In this document: positions 46,888 through 58,538 of the stretch, piece after piece
Layout: each line of letters begins with the position of its first letter
How positions within the stretch are numbered: the first letter of the stretch is position 1
Origin: Margaritispora aquatica
Taxonomy: Eukaryota; Ascomycota; Leotiomycetes; Helotiales; Discinellaceae
DNA: 64,000 nt
Direction of reading: 5' to 3'
NCBI GenBank assembly: GCA_007644065.1
Contig: VJWN01000012.1
Span: forward strand, 1,167,758 to 1,231,757
The notes under the pieces: model-generated
Told to the model about the DNA's origin: nothing
The model's database searches: none
Seen by the model: only the letters and a program-made list of their open reading frames with translations
Program-made: the position numbers and the translations under genes

Positions 46888-48443
46888 AAGAGGTTTAAAC
46901 AGATCGCTTCCCTTGTTTAGGAGTACGTGTGAGGGACGAAAGCAAGCCCGGACTACATATAATCAATTTTCGTCTGTTATCTTTCTTCCGACATGTAGTT
47001 ACCGGTACAACTTTGCATTCGGGAGTTTGGGTTACGGCATGCTCAGCATGTCAATGGATTCGGCATTGGGATTGCAAGCGAAGTTTTTTTTTTTTTTTTT
47101 CAACATTCCTTTGGAGGGGAATGAAGCAAGCAAAGAAACGCTTAACGCTCGTTGATACTGGGTTACGATGCGACGAGATGAGACCAAGCGACCTAGCGAG
47201 CAACGAGAGTAGAGGTGCATGAGCGCGGTGTGATTAGGTGGTCTTCTTAAGTACGCTTGAGTAGACAGCATGTGTTAAATTATGTTTCTATAGGCAATGA
47301 ATAGGAGGTTTTAGTTTTGTTATAAAGGTTTTCTACAGGATTGGGTGTCCTTTTGTGAGAATTTCCCTCATTTCCGAACGCCCGAAGGCCCAAAAAGGAT
47401 GTGGCCCTTGCCTATCCTCATGCTTGCACCCTCTGCTTAGTGTAGTACTACATGGCCTATGTACCTGTTCTTGCAACCACTACTTTCCTTGATGTGCTGG
47501 CATTCACCCCCTTTCTCATCTCCCAGATGAACTGATTCTGACTGTTTCTATGACAGATGACCCAATGCCAAGGGCCTTCATGCTGGGCTGTCAGAAGTTT
47601 GAAATCAATTTCCACTTATATTCAAGAACCGGGGCACGCATTTCCAAACTTCAAACCCGATCGAAAGTTGTTGGCGAACTTTGAGTTTCCAAGGTGTGTA
47701 GGGCTGCATGATGCAGCCTTATGAGCCTTTTTACGAGGAGGACCTGCACACGACGACTGAGGAAAGTAAGGGGATGGGCAATTTTAGAAACTCGATCTTG
47801 ATTTGATATGGCGATTTGAGGTGTGGTGGTGGCTATGAATAGCATTCGTGTCGGGAAGACACGCCAAAACTACCTACTGGACTGTACTTGAGTTGAGGCT
47901 GTGGTTGTGGTTGTGGTACCAAAAGCCCTTCCATCTCACATCAGCGAGCAGCGATCGTCGCGAATCAACGCGCCTACCGCACTCGATAGGTCCCGCTCCG
48001 CTCCCGTAGCTGAAAATAAATCTCCTGGGCTGTTTGACAGTCTTTTTCTCTCCCTGCAACGACCTTGAGCCTCGGTTTGAAGGGCAGGAAATGTATGAAG
48101 CGTGAGAAGCGTGAGAAAGGTCTGTTTGTGATTGGGAGGCCGTTTGCGTTTCATGTTTTTTTTTTCCACCCGTGCTTTTCCATGCCTGTACTTGTGTCGC
48201 AAGCCGAGAGGCGAGATGGGGGAAGATTTGGAGGAGGTTCATGGGTTGAGGCTCGCGAGTGCGCAGCTGCCTGATTAGACTTTGACTTTTCGTTAATAGT
48301 GTTATTATTGGATCATGGTACGATGGGTAGAAAGCCGTTGGCTTGACTTTAGATCTCCATCACGATGCCGTACTTCCTGTTTGTCGTTGGTTCATCCGTC
48401 TTGATGCCTTGGTGTCCCGGCAGCCACGGTTCGGAAATCAGAA
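46888..48443. other. intergenic region, no supported gene
   Basis: 3' flank of the FHA gene plus about 1 kb with no convincing coding sequence; ORFs of up to 122 codons on the minus strand near 48 kb lack motifs. It includes a T17 run (47084-47100) and a T9 run near 48160. Confidence 0.6.
47084..47100 (+). repeat. T17 homopolymer
   Basis: Seventeen T residues about 200 bp downstream of the FHA gene stop codon; probably in or just beyond its 3' UTR. Confidence 0.9.
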
Positions 48444-48764
48444 CTACTTGAAACGGTCGTCGATGTCGGGGAGAGCGACTTGGTTCTTGGTTGTTTGATG
48501 CCTCCTCTCTTGGCGCTGAGAGGGAAGTTGTCTCTTGGGTGTGTTGCGTGGGTCGGAGATAAGAGCACTTTGTAAGGCTGGTCTGGTCTCGCCCTGTTTG
48601 CTTGATTTATCATTTGTGTTTGTTGGTTTCTTAATATTGTCCGAATCTTGTTTGACATTCATATCTCTAGCTGAATGGCTGAGTTGGGATGGCTGATTTA
48701 AGTATTTTCCATTTGGGCCAATGGACATCGCCAGATGCAATGTTGCCTGGCAGGAGAGGCACAT
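48444..48764 (-). CDS. possible small protein, 106 aa, unknown
   Basis: An uninterrupted minus-strand ORF starts MCLSCQATLHLAMSIGPNGK and ends VALPDIDDRFK. The N terminus has a C-x-x-C pair; the rest is polar and basic (DPRNTPKRQLPSQRQERR). A second in-frame Met (MSIGPNGK, residue 13) is an alternative start. I do not recognise the family. Composition and position (a divergent arrangement with the small ORF at 49564) suggest a real small gene, but an 88-codon frame overlaps it on the same strand and chance cannot be excluded. Confidence 0.35.
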   Translation of the reverse strand: MCLSCQATLHLAMSIGPNGKYLNQPSQLSHSARDMNVKQDSDNIKKPTNTNDKSSKQGETRPALQSALISDPRNTPKRQLPSQRQERRHQTTKNQVALPDIDDRFK

Positions 48765-49563
48765 GTGAATTCTAGAAGGTGTGGGTGTGAGATAGAGTGA
48801 GGAAAAGGCGAGGGTGAGTGGTAACGTGTACGAGGGAAGATCCGGAGCGCGGAGTGAGCGTGATACTTGAAAGCTCTATTCTCATCTTCTACACAACTTC
48901 ATTTCCAATGGTCCCAGCCCTGCGGATGGATGCGACGGGAAGGGCGCAGGGTTGGCGCAGGGGCCGACTAGGATCTTGCATTACCCAACTTGCGCAACAT
49001 GATTGGGAGGACTCTCTTTTCTTTCTTCATCCTGTCTTTCGATTCTTGGTAATTTCTCATTTCTTGTTGCGGCTTTTCCGTTGTCAGGGTTGAGTGTAAG
49101 AGTGAGCTCTTTGATTATCTCCTTTTTGTCTCATGCTTGATGGAGAGAGGTGACTGGATGGTTGCTCAGTGGCTGGTTTTCTTTCCCAGTGGAAATCATA
49201 AGAGAGTTGAGTCATGGATGAGTAGTTGGGTAACTATAGCCAGGCCGCCGAAGTGACCTAGGTTGACATGGAAGGCTGAGCCATCCTCTTGGGGCGCGCT
49301 TGCGCTTGCTTCTTGGTAATGACCCTACCTTACGGGAAACATCTACCTGGTTATGGTGGGTGGCCTCGGTTTGCGTGCTGCCTATATAGGCATGCCTGTC
49401 CTGTTTCAATTCCTCTTTTGGATTTTGATGTTTGAGAGTATCAAAGAGTCATTCACATCTTCAAGTCTCGTTCATCAAAGTTACTTGCGATACAAACCAA
49501 CTTTCATATTCACAACTACTACTGTTACGACTACACACAACAAAGAAGTACACGGTTGCCATC
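48765..49563. promoter_or_regulatory. upstream region and leader of the small spliced ORF
   Basis: About 0.8 kb between two oppositely directed small candidate genes. The last 130 bases (from about 49430) are C/T/A-rich with ACAACTACTACTGTTACGAC-like sequence ending GCCATC just before the ATG at 49564. This is typical of fungal leaders and a strong initiation context. Confidence 0.45.
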
Positions 49564-49692
49564 ATGTCGACGAGAATGGAGAGACGGCCGCCGCGGCCAA
49601 AGCCAGAAGGACCACCAAGAGATACTGGTATGTCTTCCTTTAATCTACATTGTTGGACTGTAACTAACTTTTTATCAGATTTTGGTGGTTGA
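49564..49692 (+). CDS. candidate micropeptide gene, 25 aa spliced (42 aa if intron retained)
   Basis: The ATG at 49564 in the context GCCATCATGTCG opens a frame MSTRMERRPPRPKPEGPPRD that reaches a clean 51 bp intron (49628..49678: GTATGT donor, CTAACTTTTTATCAG end). Splicing gives ...DTDFGG and stop at 49690. Because the intron is a multiple of three without a stop, the unspliced frame ends at the same DFGG stop. The product is basic and Pro-rich and has no known family. The good leader, start context and intron argue for an expressed transcript. It could be a genuine micropeptide, or the first exon of a spliced regulatory RNA whose main role is not coding. Confidence 0.4.
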   Translation: MSTRMERRPPRPKPEGPPRDTGMSSFNLHCWTVTNFLSDFGG

Positions 49693-51362
49693 GGATATAT
49701 GAGAATGGAATGGAATGGAATGGGAACAACAAATTGCAATCATTGGGATGGAAACATGGCATTCTCTTGAGGAGCAGGAATCAATCTTGAAGCGGACTTC
49801 CAGAGTCATTGGCTTGCTTTTTTGCTTGCTTGGTTCATCTCTGTGTCAAAGCACAGGTTCAGCAAAACGATGGAGGAGGGACGGCACCAGAGGGATATTC
49901 AGGCATCTTGTCATGACTGCTGAAGAAGTGTCGCGGTTGTGATCAACTTCTCGCTTCTGGATGTAATTATCCTCGAAACATTGACGGCCTTCGGCATTAC
50001 TTGGAAAAGAGGCAGATGGGATGGGACCGGACATGATTCGGCAAGGATATGGAGCTTCTCATGCGTTGATGAGGCGAGGGAGGATATGCTAGGTTATGGG
50101 ACATCTATAGGACTCGGGAAAGCTTGCGTTTTGATGGTATGTTGGGAATTTGAAAGCCGCTTCGTACAGCAGGTGGACTGACTCCTTTATCAGATATCTA
50201 TGGAAACGGCAGCCGAGAGATTGAAATGGGAAGGAGGAAAATGTTGTGGAAGATCTACCCCAATACCTTGGTTTGATGGTAGAGGATCTTTTTCTTCTCA
50301 ACCAACAGTCAAGGAGGGGGGAATAGCAGGCGCCACAAGGTGGAAGAGAGGCATTATGCGACGTCAATCTATCTTGTCAAGAATCACAAACTCTGTGGAA
50401 GTCGGATTATTCAGCAATCTTTGACGATTTAAGAATAAATACGTTGTCTCGTTGAATTTTTTTACATTTTCTTTACTTGCCTTACCCTTTTCTGATCCTC
50501 AATTCAGCTAGACCGTTGTTTTCCTAGTAACAAATCATTTCCTTGCCTTCATTTTCTCATAAATAGTTACGACGTACTATAGACACCAAGTTTTCATGCG
50601 TATCTGAGCGAGTTGAGTTGGGGGGGAATAGTGTGTGTCCGACTTGGAGAAATGCCACATGGGTTTAACTATCCTTTTGTTCAATCATTTTTACATGTCA
50701 TGCGAAATCTGAATTCGGCAAACCAGAATGATATCTTTCTGGGCATGCCACGGAAATCAGCTGGAATTCTTCCAACCAAGTACCGGGAACAGTAAGGCGG
50801 CCGCGAGGATGCTATGCATCAAGGATTATACTGTAGGTGCAAACCAGCGATCCGATCAATGCAGGTTGTCGGGGCTCTATATCGCTTGTGACTTCATTCA
50901 TTCTCTGATTTCAACGAATATTTCACATGCCAAAACATAAACCATGGCACATGTTTAGTGACGCTAAGCATCTAATATAAGGTATTTTTCTTTCTGTGCA
51001 AAGGTGTATTTTTCATTCCTCATATGTATTGCATCGTACACGTTTGATAAAGACCCAGGCTTCTTCTGCCCTGCATACAACAACAAAGTCTCAAGTCCGC
51101 CACTGCCGTCGTCGTCCAAAAAGTGGCTAAATAAGAACTGAAGGGTATCTAAGAACGCCAAAATCAAATCCAAATCCAGATCCATATCCAAACCCGAGAT
51201 CAAACTCGAGATCAAACCCAAGATTCCCAGCTCCAAGTGGAGAGTGTGAGGAGTGGTTCCGTATATCCAAGCAATTCGCCCGCCCGCAATCGAATAGCAG
51301 CTGTCTCTACTCAGCAACAGCAGCAGGATGTAGTCTAAAATGCTGCAACGACAACAACGCAG
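49693..51362. other. intergenic region, possible transcript body of the small spliced gene
   Basis: About 1.7 kb without a supported protein gene. It begins with four GAATG units (49703-49722). ORFs of 60-117 codons overlap one another and have no motifs. If the small ORF at 49564 is the start of a longer transcript, its 3' part would lie here. Confidence 0.5.
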
Positions 51363-52312
51363 TCACATCTCGTCGCCATCGACATCCATGGCCTCCCTCT
51401 CTAGTGCCACCATCTCGTCCTGGCCCTTGCCGTGCACCGAGAGCATGTGGCGCTTCCAGTTGTCCTTACGGTCGAAGCCCAGCCGCGGCACCGAGTGCTT
51501 GGAGTTCTTGCACCCCGCGACCGTGCAGTGGTACATGCGCTTGAATTCTTTTGGTGTGTGTTTCGATTTGATGTGACGATTGAGGTCCTTGAGCGTCGCG
51601 AACGACCGGTCGCACGATCGGCAGTGCTTCGTTTTGTCGTGGTATCGCGTGTGGTGGCTAGATGGAGCGCGAAGTGTTAGATATGTGGTAAGAATGCTAC
51701 TGTACGGAAGGATGGAGGGAAGGTTTGGTTGGTGCGTGTGTGGGAAGGACAGGAAAGAGAGACATACTTGAGGTCATACTGCTTGGCGAATGTCTTGCCG
51801 CAGTTGGGGTATGGGCACATTATATCCCCGGCGGTGGAAGGTCCCACGGATGAGGAGGTGGGCGAGATGTCCATCTCCTCTGCGGTATCCGCTGGCTCAA
51901 GTTTCACTGGCTCGGGCTCGGGCTCTGCAGCTATCACTGCCGCTGGCACCGTATACAACCCGATATTCTTATCCACCACGTCCATCTCCAGAATGCTGGG
52001 TGGTCCGGGGATCCTTTCCAATCCCCTCTCCAAGTCGGACGGCTCCCAGACATCCCCGGGATTCACGTAGAGCTCCTCCCTCTTGTCCCTCCTCCGGGCG
52101 GTGGCCCAGACGTTCTTCAAGTCATGGCCGAGCTCCTGCCTCCAGGCTCTGCGCTTGCGATCGGGATCGTCGAGACCGATGCGTTGGGTGACCTTCTTCT
52201 TGGTGCGTCTCACGAAGTTCAACACCAGCGCTGCGACGCCAAAGGCCACAGCCCCGCCGGCGAACATCCCGTTGGAAATGTTGGACAGTGTCACCAGGCT
52301 CTCGCTGGCCAT
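51363..52312 (-). CDS. C2H2 zinc-finger protein with N-terminal hydrophobic segment, 279 aa
   Basis: Two exons on the minus strand, 52312..51768 and 51657..51363, with a 110 bp intron. Splicing completes the first zinc finger (KTFAKQYDL-NHHTRYH). Three fingers follow: CPYPNCGKTF...H-x3-H at about 165-187, CRSCDRSFATLKDLNRHIKSKH at about 192-214, and YHCTVAGC...WKRHMLSVH at about 221-252. The tail (EREAMDVDGDEM) is acidic. Ahead of the fingers, residues about 13-34 read NGMFAGGAVAFGVAALVLNFV followed by RRTKKK, which looks like a signal-anchor helix with positive flank. Residues 45-160 are charged, including EPEPEPVKLEP and MDISPTSSS. Fungal C2H2 proteins of this kind usually act as nuclear regulators; a membrane-held precursor released by proteolysis is an inference. 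A later start would remove the helix but no strong alternative ATG is obvious. Confidence 0.85.
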
Positions 52313-54662
52313 GACGGAGGAAAAGGACGACGTGGGTGACGCGGATGCTGATGCTGAGGTGGATGCCGAGACCAGCTGGCTGAGGAGGACGGGGGAGGAT
52401 GGGAGAGACAGCCTTGTGGATTTGGTATGTTCTTTTGGGTGAGTGGGTAGGTGTGAGAGCTGTAAGTAAGGTACACGTTCGTAGGTGGGTAAGTAGGTAG
52501 GTAGCTTGTTGCAACAATTGAGTTGGTCACGAACTCAATTGATCGGAATTGAATGCAAAGAGAAGAAGCATGAGACCAGAAGAAAGGGAAGAGATTAGAT
52601 GGGAGCTAGAGACTTTTAATGGGCTTACTTACCGTGCAGAGACTTCCCTGGTCTGGTGGTGGTTGGAGAGACAAAGGTCGAGATCGCGGGTTTGGGGGCC
52701 TCGAGGGAGCTCACCCTCACCCTCACCCACCTCCACCTCGTTTGCTATCTTCCTAGAGAGGGAGTGAGGTGCCATCACCTTTGCACACCTGGACTGCACT
52801 GTACCGTACTGTACTGTACCACAATCACAATCAACCACAATCACCGTCAGCAGCATTCGGTGATAGCAGTGACCAATGGTCTAACGACGGGGCTTGTGAG
52901 GCACAGTACGCGGCGGGGAAGATGAAAAGGGAGAGAAAAAAGTGGCGCGGGGATTCTCGAGGGTGTGAGGGTGTGTGAGGGTGTGATCGTGATGCTATTT
53001 TCAGGCCCCGTCGGAGGTGCGCAGGCGTGCCTTGATTGGGTGTTACGATCCGTTTGGGGTCCAAAAAATCATGGAGGTGCGAGGGTGCGCGAGCATACTG
53101 CCGTAAGAGTTCGTGATGACCAGTGATTATGGTGATGGCGGGGTGATTAGAAATGAAACTTGTTGCTGATCTTTTCAGGATTGCTTGCAGAGGATTCCGT
53201 GAGGATTCGACGGGACGGGTTGGTTGGTGGAATGGTTTGAATCAAGCCATGAAACATATCAATGCTAATAATATAATATTCTCGGTTCAACGGTTTGGGT
53301 GGGACTCATCCTTTGAACTCTTAGGCTTTCTCTGCTCCTGAGGCAAAGCATAACATTGATGTTGATAGAATAATTATGCCGTGCTCATCCTCTTCGTATA
53401 TTTCTTGCTTGGTCTTTTTTTCTTCTCCCCATGACGCATTACCAACATAGAGCGAGGAGGGAAATGTGGTAGCAATGCCTTCAGAGTCACAGCCATCGTT
53501 CTGGTCGGTCTTGCTTGGGTCGACGGACCACATCGACCATCATAGCCGCATGCTATATAGCCCATACAGAAAAGAAACACAAAGATCTCGATGGTCCTCT
53601 TCTCTTGGTGATTGAGTTTGCTTGTGAGGCCTCTGCATCAGTTGGTGCTCAATAAATGCTGAGCAATGAAGTCTGTGAGGAAAGTGGCTGACCTGCCCTT
53701 TGGCCGAGTAGGTAGACTACCTTAGTCTAAGCAATGCACAATTTTCTAGCTAATTGATCAGCCATGTACTGTGGATTGGATGCATTAGAGACAAGTGTGC
53801 ATACCATATCGAATAAAACAACTTTTTTTTCCCCTTCAATCATAGGTAGCTGGTGGGAGGACAGCAAGAAAGACAACGACTGTTCCATAGAAGAATATGG
53901 CTCAAGAAGATAGTCGTCTGTTATTGACAATAGGACAGACTTCACCTCACATTCCCACGAGAATTTCCCATACCAGATATCGAGATTGAGCCGAACAAAG
54001 AAATCGGAATAACTTGATACTTGTAAAGTAGGTAATTCTTCCCCATTAAAACAGCATGAAGCGTTACGACCAAGCTTTGGTCTCACGGACACGGAATCGC
54101 GGAATCGGGAGGGAGGCAGCGCAATGCTTGTTACATTGGGGAACGCCTCCTAAACCTTAGCTAGATAACCTAGCGAGTTAGTGCCCAAAGTAATATTACC
54201 TTACCTAATTATTTGCTCGACATTCCTCAACCTTCCTCAACCTTACCATCCAAATAAGTAGCTCAACACGCGGATTGCTTGATGCTTCCCTGACGAGATC
54301 AGCAGTATTTTGAGCAAAGATACTATCGCACATGACTACCTATCTCCCTGTGACCGAATCCTCATGGAAATGACGATCTAAGATCTATGCAGAAATAAGT
54401 GTTCTGTATCTTCATGTTCCTTATATCGTTGCTGTGCTTTCTTTCTCACAGACTTGGTCATTGTCCTGTCTTTCCTTCTTCATTAGAACTCGCATTCGGT
54501 CGACTTTAGGGCACCGTCCCATCCTCAGCATCCAACCTCCATGGCGTTATTACCAGAATTATTTCGTTCTTTTGTCAGCTCTCCATGACGTGAGGTTGTT
54601 CATTCATTTTGGATTTAACTAGAATATGCTTACTTACATTTGTATCCCACCTCATCCTGAAC
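52313..54662. other. intergenic region, no supported gene
   Basis: About 2.35 kb. The first 500 bases upstream of the zinc-finger gene carry GGTAGGT-type simple repeats and G/T-rich tracts (52.44-52.5 and 52.95-53.0 kb). A 121-codon minus-strand ORF at 53727-54092 is mildly protein-like but has no motif or partner exon. The last 300 bases lead into the repeat-protein gene. Confidence 0.55.
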
Positions 54663-57530
54663 ATGGACATCTACGAGTGCAACCAAATCCGGAGGCTGGA
54701 GCAGGAAATCGATGACTGGCTTAATGATATAGTCTCCCGCCTCCAAAAGGTATGTATGCATAGTTGCGACTGTTCTCATTCTAATATCTATATCAATCAG
54801 TGCCCTAGACCTCCTACTCACCTGGAAGTGGTAACATCTCGAAGACTATGCTACCAAGTGGTCTACCAAATATATGCTTTTGATCAGACGATTATCAGAC
54901 CCAGTGAAACGCAGCGGATGATGATATACAACCGTATGATCAATGGCATCATGCAACGAGGATACAAGATGCATGATCTCCACGAACCGACAATGTGCCT
55001 CTATGAGATATACAAGGTAACACAAGCACAAAGCAGGGACAAGAGACGAGTAAACAAAGAATCTGATGGTCCCTCCACTTGGTTGTCGGCATTTTTTGAC
55101 AACATACCAAATGAATTTCCCGCAAAGGTGAAGCCAAAACCCTGGATACAAAATTGGAATGCGGAAAATCTGTCATTTGGACCAGAGGTACAAAAGTCTC
55201 TTGAAGTGGCAAAGCAAGAGACATCTTCTGTGCTGCCACGACAGGAGAATTACACTACATCGCTGTTGGAGAAACTTCTTCCAGATTTGAGACTTGCCGT
55301 GCTTTCTTCGAATCCGAAACCAGAGACAAACGAAGCCAAACCTGTCCAGATAGGGTTGGAAGAGCATACGACGGAGCTATTGGAGAGACTCGTTACTGAT
55401 CCGAAGCCTGCTACGTCTTCGTCAGCTTCAAAGTCTAGAGAAAAAGAAGTCATTCCTGTCCAAGCAAGGTCAGAAGAGCATACTACAGCTCTGCTCAAAA
55501 TTCTTAAAGAGCCAAAGCCTAGTGCACCATCTTCTGATCTAAAGCCCGGAGCAAAGAAAACTACACCTGTACCACCGGAGTCAGAAATGCAAATTGTAGA
55601 TCCGCTCGAAATTACTGAACAGCCAGAGCCAAAGCCAAAGCCAAAGCCTGGCGCATCTCCTTCAAATCCGGAAGCCATAGTAAATGAAGATACTCCTATA
55701 CTGCCAACGTCGACAAAGGATACTGCTGATCTGCTAGATGAACCACTACAGAAATCAAAGCCCACTGCAGCTGCTTCGGAAGTTTCGAATCGGAAGTCTT
55801 TTGCAGAGGTAACTACTTCTGATCCGAAATCTATCGCGAAAGAAGCTTCCTCATATCAGAAGTCCATGATAAAGGAAACTACAGCTATACCGCCAGTATT
55901 GGAAAAGCATGCTGTAGATATTTCAATGAATAACCCTCCGAGGAAGTCAAAGCCTGAACTGTGTTCTCGAAACCAGAAGTCTAAAACAAAGGAGGCTACT
56001 TCAACTCCGAAGTCCAAAGAAAGGGAAGTTACCACTATACCGCCAAATTCGGAGAAGCATACTGCTGACCTGCTAGTAAAGCAAGCGTCTTCTTCAAATC
56101 CGAGCTCTATGGCAAATGATGCTTCTTTACACCCGAAGCCAATAGCAAACGAAGCTACCCCCTTACAAACAAGGCCCCGAAAGCGTGCTGGTAATCGACG
56201 AGGTAGACTACCAAAAGATCCAAAGCCTGGAGTATCTGCCTCGAATTGGAGGTCCCCCACCAAAGATGCTTCTTCAACTTCGATGCCAATATCAAAGGAG
56301 GTTGTACCCAAGCCACCAAGACCGGAAAATTATACCAAGAATCTGCTGGACATACCTCTGAAGGACTCGAAGCCTGGAGCGGCTTTTTGGAAGTCAAAAT
56401 CTGTCGCAAAAGAAAGGACACCTATTAACACCTCCCCAATACCTCCTAGGGCCGCTCGGAGAACTTCTGGAAACGTAGAGCTAGAGTCAAAAATGACTTC
56501 TCCGAACTCAAAGTCTGTAACGAAGAAACAAATTATTGTAAATGATCGTGCTATATCCTCAAACACTGGCCACGAATCAAGTACGAGTATAGAACCAAGA
56601 CCTAAAATAAATCCAACCAATCCGATGTCTGCCTCCAGGGAAAACAAATCGGTGGTAGCTCTCCCTATACTCTCAAAGCCTGCTCAGGAACTATCAGTAA
56701 TCACAGAAGTGGAGGCAAAATCAACTTCAACGAATACAAAACCAAGTACAACACCAGACACATTGGCGAAGAATCCAGAGCCCGGGCAAGAGAGATACAA
56801 TCCAGCAAGTAGTGATCCCCAAACCAAAAAGATTGCCCAAGAAGCTGTAGAGGTCAAAACGAAGGAAGCCAAAAGAGAATCTTTGAAACCAATGCCCGAT
56901 GCAGTCCTTGGGCCAGGATTATTTGCAGCCGAGTCTACAATCGATATGATCCGGCCAAGTTCCGAATTAGAGACAAAGACTAGGGCTGGACCCACAAGCC
57001 TCCAACCGCGGGCTGAATTGCTTGTTGACAGGAGTGAAATCGAGGCATTCTTTGACTTGTTGAAAGTAAAACAACAGAATGGTAGAGCGGTGAGCCAATC
57101 ACACAAATACTTAAGTTTTATGTTCACTAAGTGGTTATAGATCAGGGATGAGTATTATGATGAAATGGTAGGGGATCTTCTCAAGTCATGGCAGTCCATC
57201 TCCGATACTTGTGATGTTGCCGCTATTAACTCAGGTGCGCACATCATGAGTAGCATTGTCATACAAGAAGTTGCCAAACGAGACATACGTAGGGATTTTG
57301 TTCTGCGTGAAATTGCGGCCGTCTGCAATCGGGCACAAAAGCAAAACCTGGCGGCAATGCTCATCAGAGAAGAGAAGAAAACGCAATCATTTGCCAGCGA
57401 CGAGGAGAAAGCGACGTATGAAGAGGGATGCAGGATTGCGGAACGGAAGGCGTTGTTCTTTCAGATTTTCCGTGAGGAGTTACTTTCAACGTTGAACAGC
57501 AATTTGTTTCATGTCGAGAAGGGCGGGTGA
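54663..57530 (+). CDS. repeat-rich orphan protein, 921 aa
   Basis: Three exons, 54663..54749, 54801..57089 and 57141..57530; both introns are exactly 51 bp with GTATGT/GTGAGC donors and CAG/TAG acceptors. The start MDIYECNQIRRLEQEID is the first ATG in the frame. Residues 1 to about 165 look helical and folded (EIDDWLNDIVSRLQK, RRLCYQVVYQIYAFD, MIYNRMINGIMQRGY). The middle 600 residues are Lys/Pro/Ser/Thr-rich and built on a degenerate repeat. Each unit has a core like E-x-H/Y-T-x-x-LL, then KPKP-type and SKS-x-AKE-x-TPIPP-type segments; the first three cores are spaced exactly 114 bases. The last 150 residues are again helical (FFDLLKVKQQNGRAIRDEYY, VLREIAAVCNRAQKQN, KALFFQIFREELLS). I recognise no family and no signal peptide. 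A cytoplasmic or nuclear scaffold is a guess. Confidence 0.8.
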
Positions 57531-58538
57531 TGGCCGGTTGCCGCAGATCATTTAGTGGTGGAGCATTACACGGGTTGTGTGAAGTAGGCTTGCGAAGAGT
57601 TAGGTTCGCTTGAAGCGTATATATGCATAGATAATAGTATTCATATTACACATCAGAACAGACTTTGGAATTCATCATCTCTCTCCCAAGATTCTGTTTG
57701 GTTGGAATTCTTCAGTTGTGATGTGTAGGCGTTGCAAACATGTACATTTCTAATCTGGTGATGTATTTCACTTCTTCTGGAAATCTATGAAATTTTCGAA
57801 AGCCTCTCGTATCCGCATAACTAGCAATATATGCGACTGTTGTTGACATGTGGTAAGTAGGTGTGATTTGCGGCCTTCTTTGTTAAGCGAGGTTCACAGG
57901 ATTCCCATCACTTACGTGTTTGTTTCTACATTAGCTAAGCACGAATGGATTCGGTTGCATCTATTTGTTTATTTGTCTATTTATTTATTTGTTTATCTAT
58001 GCTTTTTGCTAAGCTAAGCTAAGTCTTCTAATTCTAGAGTCACACATGTACTTTTTGCTCTTCTCGCGGAGCTACCTAGCTACCTAGCTACCGTCCTACC
58101 CGACCTTCCTGCCATCCTTTCTTGTCTTTCCCCTTCCCTCATCTCATTCCATCTCGTCTATTCTCATCTCGTCTACTCGTAAATCATCATGATAAAACAA
58201 GAACAAACTTTTGCTATGCCGTACATCGTTAAGTTTTAAAAGCACACACCCCTCTTGACGCTTGACGCGTGAAAGCGGAGCGGCGGCCCCTTCCCCATCC
58301 CCCATCCCCCACCCCCCATCCACACATTCATTCCATTAGCTTCACCGGTTTTCGTGATGTGATCGTGAGAACTTTTTTTTTTTTATCGGGCGCCATTACC
58401 GTCATTCGTCTTGTCCCGTCCCGTCGCGTGTTGTACCATCATCGTATCTTATCTTGTCCCGTCTTATCTTATCCCATCCATCGTATTTTAATCCATCTCA
58501 TCTTGACTCCATCACATCTCATCCCAGCTCATCTCATC
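57531..58538. other. intergenic region with simple-sequence tracts between converging genes
   Basis: About 1 kb holding the 3' flanks of two convergent genes. It contains TTTATTTG-type repeats near 57.96 kb, GCTACCTA units at 58071-58093, a C-rich CCCCATCCCCCATCC tract near 58.29 kb, a T12 run, and a long imperfect pyrimidine-rich tract (TCCCG/ATCTC units) from about 58.42 to 58.54 kb. No gene is supported. Confidence 0.7.
58373..58384 (+). repeat. T12 homopolymer
   Basis: Twelve T residues in the 3' flank of the minus-strand gene at 58539-59696. Confidence 0.9.

Noticed and set aside
53727..54092. 121-codon minus-strand ORF
   Set aside because: Mildly protein-like but no domain, no intron structure and no supporting context.
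55250..57127. Several Phe/Gly/Ser-rich minus-strand frames of 105-171 codons
   Set aside because: Antisense shadows of the Lys/Pro/Ser repeats in the 921-residue gene.
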